A stretch of 5,595 bases of DNA from Solirubrobacterales bacterium (GTDB lineage Bacteria; Actinomycetota; Thermoleophilia; Solirubrobacterales; 70-9). The stretch's first letter is position 1; every line of letters starts with the position of its first letter. The position numbers and the translations under genes were made by a program. Below the pieces are notes generated by a model. That model saw only the letters and a program-made list of their open reading frames with translations, ran no database searches and was not told where the DNA came from. The DNA is taken from the NCBI GenBank assembly GCA_030835185.1, contig JAUQWL010000234.1:1-5595 (forward strand), written 5' to 3'. This document shows positions 1 to 3,997 of the stretch, in pieces.

Positions 1-243
1 GGTCGCTGTCGCGACCTCACGGACGAGCTGGGCACCCTGGTTCTCGAAGACGTCTTCGATCTCGACCTCGCGGGCGATCGTGACACCGTCGTTGGTGATG
101 GTCGGGGCGCCGAACTTCTTGTCGAGAACGACGTAGCGACCCTTGGGACCGAGGGTTACCTTGACTGCGTCGGCAACGGCGTCAACGCCGGCCTGCAGGG
201 CCCCTCGTGCTTCTTCTGCGAACTTCAGCTCTTTGTGAGCCAT
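1..243 (-). CDS. groEL: Chaperonin GroEL (Hsp60), N-terminal 81 residues, runs off the left end
   Basis: GroEL forms the double-ring ATP-driven folding chamber in the cytoplasm and works with the GroES lid. Reading from ATG at 243, the visible part is the start of the equatorial ATPase domain. It begins MAHKELKFAEEARGALQAGV, followed by the nucleotide-binding VTLGPKG (residues 29-35), KKFGAPTITNDGVTIARE with the ATP-hydrolysis aspartate at D52, and AQLVREVAT at the edge. All of these are hallmark GroEL motifs, and MAxKELKF is common in actinobacteria. The start is supported by AGGAGGT (255-261), 11 nt upstream. The gene follows groES after 38 nt with no promoter seen, so it is transcribed from the groES promoter and shares CIRCE control. 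One small oddity is Tyr37 in GRYVVL, where Asn is usual. The rest of the gene, including apical and intermediate domains, is outside the window. Confidence 0.97.
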   Translation of the reverse strand, partial: MAHKELKFAEEARGALQAGVDAVADAVKVTLGPKGRYVVLDKKFGAPTITNDGVTIAREVEIEDVFENQGAQLVREVATAT

Positions 244-281
244 ATTTTTCCTTTACCTCCTGGAAACTTGCGTGTTTGGGG

Positions 282-569
282 TTACTGGACCTTGGCGAGA
301 ACGTCCGACTCACGCAGGACGAGCAACTCGTCGCCCTCGACCGTGATCTCGGTTCCGCCGTACTTGGAGTAGAGGACCTCGTCGCCTTCGCTCACATCGA
401 GCGGGCGGCGGGTTCCGTCTTCAGCAATGGCGCCGTCACCGACTGCCACTACCGAGCCCTTCTGGGGCTTCTCCTTGGCCGTTTCGGGAAGGACGAGCCC
501 ACTCGCAGTGGTCTCTTCTTCCTCGACCGGCTTGACGATCAGCCTGTCCCCGAGGGGCTTGAGCTTCAT
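282..569 (-). CDS. groES: Co-chaperonin GroES (Hsp10)
   Basis: GroES is the heptameric lid of the GroEL chamber. The 95-residue product has the usual family length and the full pattern: MKLKPLGDRLIVKPVEEEE at the N-terminus, the mobile loop around residues 17-34 with the hydrophobic GLVLP that docks onto GroEL, GSVVAVGDG, a GDEVLYSKYGGTEI segment of the beta-barrel, and LVLRESDVLAKV at the C-terminus. The ATG at 569 has a GGAGGT Shine-Dalgarno at 578-583 with 8 nt spacing; the stop is TAA at 282. It is the first gene of the groES-groEL operon and is preceded by a promoter and a CIRCE operator, so repression by HrcA and induction by heat or protein-folding stress is expected. A short upstream reading frame overlaps its start codon. 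Confidence 0.97.
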   Translation of the reverse strand: MKLKPLGDRLIVKPVEEEETTASGLVLPETAKEKPQKGSVVAVGDGAIAEDGTRRPLDVSEGDEVLYSKYGGTEITVEGDELLVLRESDVLAKVQ

Positions 570-592
570 ATCTGATTACCTCCGTTGGTCAT
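566..592 (-). other. Possible 8-codon upstream mini-ORF overlapping the groES start
   Basis: In the groES leader an ATG at 592 opens a frame reading MTNGGNQI and then TGA at 568-566, which overlaps the groES ATG (569-567) as ATGA. An AGGA stands 4 nt before this ATG, and the groES Shine-Dalgarno lies inside the mini-ORF. The arrangement would allow translational coupling, but such a short frame can occur by chance and the peptide resembles nothing I know. Confidence 0.2.
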
Positions 593-627
593 GAATTCCT
601 GAGTATGACGTTGATTTCAGCTTCGTT

Positions 628-654
628 TTGGCACTCTTACGGTGAGAGTGCCAA
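628..654 (-). promoter_or_regulatory. CIRCE operator (HrcA binding site) of groESL
   Basis: A perfect 9-bp inverted repeat with a 9-nt spacer: TTGGCACTC at 628-636 and GAGTGCCAA at 646-654. The established CIRCE consensus is TTAGCACTC-N9-GAGTGCTAA. This copy differs only at position 3 and its symmetric partner, a compensated change that keeps the palindrome. It lies just downstream of the -10 box, across the expected start of transcription and the 5' leader of groES, which is the usual position for HrcA repression. The hrcA gene is not in the window. Confidence 0.95.
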
Positions 655-664
655 CGCATCGGGA

Positions 665-692
665 ACCATACAGGTTCAGCGGCGCCGGTCAA
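665..692 (-). promoter_or_regulatory. Sigma-70-type promoter of groES-groEL
   Basis: On the minus strand a TTGACC -35 box (692-687) is followed after 16 nt by a TATGGT -10 box (670-665). The expected transcription start is near 658, a few bases before CIRCE (654-628). The match to housekeeping promoter hexamers and the fit with the operator make this the likely groESL promoter. An 8-bp palindrome GAGATCTC (695-702) sits directly upstream of the -35 box; I have no assignment for it. Confidence 0.7.
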
Positions 693-760
693 GTGAGATC
701 TCGGTGAAAGACTGTCAGATCAGGGCGCTGCCCGACCGGATCGAGCCCGTCAAGCCGGTT

Positions 761-782
761 GAAAAGCGGGATCTTGCTCCCG
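761..782 (-). terminator. Probable intrinsic terminator after the crp-ASCH-SRPBCC unit
   Basis: On the minus strand CGGGA (782-778) and TCCCG (771-767) form a 5-bp stem with a 6-nt loop, followed by C and then TTTT (765-762). It lies about 60 nt past the SRPBCC stop codon and before the groES promoter. The stem is short, but the U-run is the only one in this gap. It would insulate groESL from read-through. Confidence 0.5.
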
Positions 783-801
783 GATGACTCGAGCAGCCGT
801 C

Positions 802-818
802 AACTGCCGGGGGCAGTT
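802..818 (-). terminator. Hairpin just after the SRPBCC gene, candidate terminator
   Basis: AACTGCC and GGCAGTT form a perfect 7-bp stem around a 3-nt loop, 25 nt past the stop codon of the SRPBCC gene. No U-tract follows, so it may stall polymerase or protect the 3' end rather than terminate cleanly. Together with the hairpin at 767-782 it makes a two-hairpin end to this transcription unit. Confidence 0.4.
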
Positions 819-843
819 CGAACCATGGGAGGTCAGCGGCGGA

Positions 844-1344
844 TCAGGATGTCGAGGTGAAACCGGTCAGCTCCACCCCGAGGTGACTGGCCAGACCTTC
901 GGCACCCGCTTTCATCAGGTGGTCGTGCCCGTGGACGAAGACGGGTCTGGCCACCGGGGCGAGGAACTCCATCCAGCGGCGGTTGGCGTCGACCTTCCAG
1001 TCGAGCCGAACGTCGGTCCAGCCACCGCGTTCGGTCAGGAACCAGGAACCGGCGCCGGACAGATCTCCCGATGCAAGACCCTTCAGGTATTCCGGCTCCC
1101 GCCGCTCGACCGCCTCGAGTGAGAACCGCAGCAGGTAGCCGATCGGACCCCTCCACCGGGAAACGGCTTTCTGGCCGAGGCCGTCCGGACCCCCGGGGCG
1201 GGTCTCGACGATATCTTCGAGCCCGGGCCACCACTCCGACCAGCCGCTCAGGTCCTCGAGTGCATCCCAGACAGCGCGGCGCGGCGCGGCAAGGCTCCAG
1301 CTGGAACAGAAGTTGAATGCGGCGGCAGGGCGCTCGTTCGCCAT
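844..1344 (-). CDS. SRPBCC-fold (polyketide cyclase/START-like) protein
   Basis: The 166-residue product looks like a single SRPBCC domain, the helix-grip fold that surrounds a hydrophobic ligand pocket. Visible marks are the N-terminal strand FNFCSSWSLAAPRRAVWDAL (residues 10-29), leading into helix 1 and the typical W-x-x-WWPGL turn (about 35-42). A run of beta strands follows, with YLKGLASGDLSGAGSWFL and TDVRLDWKVD, and the protein ends in a long amphipathic helix (about 137-157, HDHLMKAGAEGLASHL) that closes the pocket. The ligand and any catalytic role cannot be read from the sequence; polyketide cyclase is only the family label. ATG 1344 overlaps the TGA of the ASCH gene by one base (TGATG), and no good Shine-Dalgarno is seen, so it is probably translated by coupling. 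It is the last gene of the crp unit and is followed by two hairpins. Confidence 0.85.
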   Translation of the reverse strand: MANERPAAAFNFCSSWSLAAPRRAVWDALEDLSGWSEWWPGLEDIVETRPGGPDGLGQKAVSRWRGPIGYLLRFSLEAVERREPEYLKGLASGDLSGAGSWFLTERGGWTDVRLDWKVDANRRWMEFLAPVARPVFVHGHDHLMKAGAEGLASHLGVELTGFTSTS

Positions 1345-1742
1345 CAGTTCGGCGAAGGTACCGTGCCGAAGCCGCCCATCCCGGGCTCGACCACCTGAGA
1401 GAAATGGATCACCGTCACCTCCGCCTCGGCTTCAATCGGGCGGTCGTAGATCCGTTCGAGGAAGGTGCGGGTCTCCTCGACCCGGCGGAACTCGGGGTTG
1501 TCCCGCTCTATGTCGCGCGGCGAGAGATCGCAGAGGCGCTTGACCTCGACCCCGTCGATGATCGCGGAAAAGATCTTCTCCCGTCGTGAATGGCGCGAAC
1601 CGATCGTGACCCAGACGACCTGGCTGCGCTCGTACTTGCCCGACTTGTCGCCGAGCCGGATCGCAGCCGTCTTGCGACCCCGTCTGAGCTGATCGGCAAA
1701 TAACGGCGAGTAGAAGTTCAATGCGAAGAACCCTGATGCCAT
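1344..1742 (-). CDS. ASCH-domain (PUA-like) small protein, related to YqfB
   Basis: The 132-residue product matches the ASCH fold, a PUA-like beta-barrel linked to RNA binding or nucleoside amidohydrolysis. After FALNFYSPLFADQLRRGRKT comes the family signature GxKxxxxR as G22-R-K24-T-A-A-I-R29. It is followed by VVWVTIG, the helix LSPRDIERDNPEF and the closing strand VTVIHFSQVVE. Order and spacing follow E. coli YqfB (N4-acetylcytidine amidohydrolase, catalytic Lys21, Thr24 and Glu74 as I recall). Lining the two up by eye keeps Lys (K24) but puts Ala27 at the Thr position and Asp81 at the Glu position, so that activity is doubtful. I chose ATG 1742 because the frame upstream of it, back to 1859, lies inside crp and reads as low-complexity non-protein. 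The start is 4 nt past the crp TGA, which suggests co-transcription and coupling. The acetylcytidine link is inference; an RNA-binding role is equally possible. Confidence 0.82.
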   Translation of the reverse strand: MASGFFALNFYSPLFADQLRRGRKTAAIRLGDKSGKYERSQVVWVTIGSRHSRREKIFSAIIDGVEVKRLCDLSPRDIERDNPEFRRVEETRTFLERIYDRPIEAEAEVTVIHFSQVVEPGMGGFGTVPSPN

Positions 1743-1746
1743 CTCT

Positions 1747-2442
1747 TCAGAATATGTAGTTGCCGAGCCGGGCGGGTTCCAGGATGGTGACCTGCCCCCG
1801 GCCGGCCCGCACGACACCGGAGCGCTCGAGGTCGGCAAGGAACCGGCTGACGCTCTCACGGGATGTCCCGGCGAGCTGGGCGAGGTCGGCCTGGTTCATG
1901 CGAATCGTGACCTCGTGGTTCGAGCCTTCGTGAGATTCATCGTCGGCGAGCTGGCTCAGGACCCCGGCCACCCTCGACGGCACGGTCTGGAAGGACTGCC
2001 GGGAGATCCGCTCGTTGGTCGCCCGCAGGCGGCGGGTCAGGGCGGCGACCATCTTGACGGTGATCTCGGGGTTGCGCTCGAGCAGCGCGCGTACGTCTTT
2101 GCCGGGAAGTGCGAGGAGTTCGCCGTCGCCCCCGAGGGTTTCGAGGCTCGCCGAGCGCACCTCGCCGTCGAGCATCGCCAGCTCGCCGACGATGTCTCCT
2201 TCGTCGAGCGTCGCCAGGGTGATCGCCCGGCCGTCAGGATGCTCCCGCGTGACCCGGAAGGTGCCCGAGCGCACGATGTAACAGGCGTCGGAGTGGTCGC
2301 CTTCGTGAAAGACCCGCGTCGCGGGCGGATAGGACCGCGGTACGGCGACTCGGGAGACCCTTTCGAGTTCCCCCTCCTCGAGTTCCGCGAACAACGGAAC
2401 GCTCCGGAGCAGCTCGACGACGCTGTCCTTCTCCTCTTCCAC
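1747..2442 (-). CDS. Crp/Fnr-family transcription regulator, cAMP-receptor-like
   Basis: A cyclic-nucleotide-type regulator. From GTG 2442 the product is 231 residues, the usual Crp length. The N-terminal beta-roll starts at LLRSVPLFAELEEGELERV (11-29), then FHEGDHSDACYIVRSGTFRV, and the phosphate-binding cassette GELAMLDGEVRSASL (86-100), in which E87, R96 and S97 occupy the cAMP-contacting positions of E. coli CRP (E72, R82, S83). A long dimer helix (about 119-150) leads to a winged helix-turn-helix with MNQADLAQLAGTSRESVSRF (182-201), SRESVSR being the recognition helix. There is no Fnr-type cysteine cluster. It resembles mycobacterial Crp (Rv3676). The start is uncertain: GTG 2442 has no Shine-Dalgarno, but a GATACT -10-like box 6 nt before it would suit a leaderless transcript. 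In-frame GTG codons at 2505 (AGGAG) and 2538 (AGGAGG) have good ribosome sites and would add 21 or 32 residues that look unlike protein. It is the first gene of a unit with the ASCH and SRPBCC genes. Confidence 0.93.
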   Translation of the reverse strand: MEEEKDSVVELLRSVPLFAELEEGELERVSRVAVPRSYPPATRVFHEGDHSDACYIVRSGTFRVTREHPDGRAITLATLDEGDIVGELAMLDGEVRSASLETLGGDGELLALPGKDVRALLERNPEITVKMVAALTRRLRATNERISRQSFQTVPSRVAGVLSQLADDESHEGSNHEVTIRMNQADLAQLAGTSRESVSRFLADLERSGVVRAGRGQVTILEPARLGNYIF

Positions 2443-2497
2443 CCTGCGAGTATCGCGCAACACGGAGCCGGACGCTCGAACGGCCCGAAAATGGTTT

Positions 2498-2555
2498 CCA
2501 GCCACCACGCTCTCCTGGCAACGAGGCCCACCAGCCACAACGACCTCCTGGCGAC
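2498..2555 (-). repeat. 25-bp imperfect direct repeat in the crp leader, each copy with Shine-Dalgarno and GTG
   Basis: Copies at 2498-2522 and 2531-2555 match at 21 of 25 positions and start 33 bp apart. On the minus strand each reads GCCAGGAG, a variable part, then GTGGCTGG. The upstream copy has AGGAGG 5 nt before GTG 2538; the downstream copy has AGGAG 6 nt before GTG 2505. The period is a multiple of three and both GTGs are in the crp frame, so the repeat also shows at protein level as QExVVAG twice. A weaker third likeness lies at 2581-2601 (GCCAGG, GAGCG and GTGG in the same order). Confidence 0.6.
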
Positions 2556-2668
2556 CGCGCGCCCTCGCCCACAACGCCTACGGCCCACTGCGCTCCCTGG
2601 CTAATCGCGCTTTCTCGTGACGAATGGTTCCGGACCGCGGCCGGGACCCTCCGTGGTTGTCGCATCTC

Positions 2669-2707
2669 AGAATCGGCGCACGTCTTCGGCACACACCTTC
2701 GGCACAC
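2669..2707 (-). repeat. Tandem 13-bp repeat, three units plus a degenerate fourth
   Basis: Read on the minus strand, consecutive 13-bp units are GTGTGCCGAAGGT (2707-2695), GTGTGCCGAAGAC (2694-2682) and GTGCGCCGATTCT (2681-2669). The first two share 11 identical bases, and the third keeps 8 of the first 9. The preceding 13 bases (2720-2708) match the second unit at 9 of 13, suggesting an older copy. The array starts 16-29 bases past the stop codon of the secreted-protein gene. Its role is unknown; replication slippage or a multi-site protein target are both possible. Confidence 0.6.
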
Positions 2708-2735
2708 GTCTCCGGGACCGCGACGAAGCCGCCTC

Positions 2736-3890
2736 TCAGCGCTTCGCCGGCCTGATCCTGATCTTCGCCCTCGCCCGTTTGCCGGCGGCGGCAGCCGTGA
2801 TCCTGGACTTCCCGCGGGCGCGCGATCCGACCCGGACCTTGACCTTCCGGGTGACCGTGCTGCCCGCAGGCACTCTGACCTTCAACTTCTTTCTGATCCG
2901 TACCTTCCGGTTGGACGACTTCAGGCGAACCGCGACCGGCCCGGAACCGGCGTCGCCGGAGTTCCTGACCCGGACCTTGACGAAAGTCCGCTTTCCGGCC
3001 CTGACCGTACGACGGGCGGGGATCAGCCTGAGACTGCTGATATCTGCGGCCGGCCCGGGCTCGGAGTCGGGGCAGAAGAGCGGGTCCTCGGCACACCCAG
3101 GGGGAGATTGCCGGTCGAAATGAGTCTCGACGATGCCGTTGGAAAGCCAGATCCCTCCATACCCCCGGGTCAGAAGATGGACCCGGTCGCATTCGCCTCC
3201 GTTCTCGGAAACCGGGTCGACGACGGTCATCCATTCGGTCGAAAGCGCCCCGTTGACTCCAAAGCCACCCTCGAAGGGCTGGCCGGCATACGGGAACCGG
3301 CCGGAGGTCGAGAAAGCTACCGGCACGTCGGAGACCCGGCACCGCGCGAACAGCCCGAGTGGCGGAGCCGCCAGGTCGTCCAGGCTGTCGGGAAGCGGGA
3401 AGTTCGTCCCCGGCCCCGTGATGATGATGATGTCGATCGAGCCGTCGAGGGTGGCGGCGCCGGTCTCTGCGTCGTAGGTCCCGGTGAGTCCCGGCTCGTT
3501 CAGGCGAAAGGTGGCAGGGATGGGCAGATTCGGGTCAAGCGGGTTGTTCAAGCCGAAGTACGGGAACTGGGCGCCCGTGTTGAGCGCTGCGGGGAAGCTG
3601 AGTTCGCCGTCGGTCTCGGTACCGAGGAGCTCGATGTCGGTGCGCTGGGGGACGGGAAGCGATTCGGAAGGAAACTTGTCCGGAGCCGGCAGGATGGTCT
3701 GATCGCGCAGCAGGGCGCCCATGCTGAGCCGGCCGTTGTCGAACTTGAGCGACACCGGTGCCGCCTGCGAGAGCTGAGCGAAGCCCAGGATCCCGACCAG
3801 GGTGAGGCCCAGGGCGAACGTGAACAGGACCGCGGTGCGAATCCCCGGCAGTCGCTTCGCTGCGTTTTCCAGTGTCCCGGTGAAGCTCAT
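2736..3890 (-). CDS. Secreted protein of unknown function with basic C-terminal CARDB-like domain
   Basis: The 384-residue product starts with a signal peptide: a basic N-region (KRLPGIR, 12-18), a hydrophobic core (19-39) and a likely cleavage after SQA at residue 43. The mature body (about 44-280) is rich in beta-type sequence and proline, with the turn-like LTGTYDAETGAATLDGSIDI (135-154), seen in uncharacterised actinobacterial exported proteins. It has four cysteines (C184, C234, C266, C273) that could form two disulfides outside the cell. Residues 284-381 resemble a CARDB/Ig-like adhesion module (LRLIPARRTVRAGKRTFVKV, then VRNSGDAGSG, and VPAGSTVTRKVKV). This tail is strongly basic: 34 of the last 94 residues are Lys or Arg, with one Asp. 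The start ATG 3890 has GAGGAGA (3899-3905) with 8 nt spacing. No catalytic motif, LPXTG anchor or lipobox is visible. A structural or surface-binding role is inference only; I do not recognise a named family for the body. Confidence 0.85.
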   Translation of the reverse strand: MSFTGTLENAAKRLPGIRTAVLFTFALGLTLVGILGFAQLSQAAPVSLKFDNGRLSMGALLRDQTILPAPDKFPSESLPVPQRTDIELLGTETDGELSFPAALNTGAQFPYFGLNNPLDPNLPIPATFRLNEPGLTGTYDAETGAATLDGSIDIIIITGPGTNFPLPDSLDDLAAPPLGLFARCRVSDVPVAFSTSGRFPYAGQPFEGGFGVNGALSTEWMTVVDPVSENGGECDRVHLLTRGYGGIWLSNGIVETHFDRQSPPGCAEDPLFCPDSEPGPAADISSLRLIPARRTVRAGKRTFVKVRVRNSGDAGSGPVAVRLKSSNRKVRIRKKLKVRVPAGSTVTRKVKVRVGSRARGKSRITAAAAGKRARAKIRIRPAKR

Positions 3891-3979
3891 CTTTCCAGTC
3901 TCCTCTGCTTTCGATTTCAGCTTTCAAAGACCGGAACGCGCAACGCCCGCATTTGTAAGGAGCTACTTGTCGAATCGCC

Positions 3980-3997
3980 CCCGGCCGTCAGGCCGGG
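3980..3997 (-). terminator. GC hairpin across the lhr stop codon, candidate terminator
   Basis: On the minus strand CCCGGCC (3997-3991) and GGCCGGG (3986-3980) form an all-GC 7-bp stem whose 4-nt loop TGAC contains the lhr TGA. No U-tract follows. It could end lhr transcription in the style of U-less actinobacterial terminators or shape the mRNA end, but a ribosome reaching the stop codon would have to melt it. Confidence 0.35.

Larger units (their letters stand above)
2443..2735. other. Gap between the secreted-protein gene and crp, with repeats, no gene seen
   Basis: This 293-base stretch holds no supportable gene; the frames crossing it are the antisense or overhang of neighbours. Near the secreted-protein stop there is a weak hairpin without a U-tract (2720-2732) and the 13-bp tandem array. 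Closer to crp is the 25-bp direct repeat carrying ribosome sites. I find no convincing -35/-10 pair for crp other than the GATACT box (2454-2449), 6 nt before GTG 2442. Confidence 0.5.

Noticed and set aside
695..702. GAGATCTC palindrome just upstream of the groESL -35 box
   Set aside because: At 8 bp it is too short to call an operator without a known regulator or a second copy; mentioned only in the promoter entry.
1743..1859. 39-residue N-terminal extension of the ASCH protein
   Set aside because: It lies wholly inside the end of crp in another frame and is a low-complexity Ser/Gly/Pro string. The family-like sequence starts just after ATG 1742.
2539..2574. TTG at 2574 as the crp start
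   Set aside because: It has no good Shine-Dalgarno and adds residues unlike any Crp N-terminus; the GTG codons further in are better candidates.
1915..2604. 229-codon plus-strand frame opposite the crp-like gene
   Set aside because: Antisense to a clear Crp/Fnr protein, with no recognisable motif of its own.
2626..2648. GC-rich palindromic cluster (TCCGGA, CCGCGG, CGGCCG) after the secreted-protein gene
   Set aside because: These short palindromes do not combine into one extended stem and have no U-tract, so I do not call a terminator.
3419..3432. GAT/ATG trinucleotide run resembling a microsatellite
   Set aside because: It is in frame within the secreted-protein gene, where it encodes the DIIIIT stretch of a beta strand, and is only about four units long.
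3891..3987. Promoter for the secreted-protein gene in the 97-nt gap
   Set aside because: A TTGCGC and a TGAAAT can be spaced 18 nt apart, but both match consensus too poorly to support a call.
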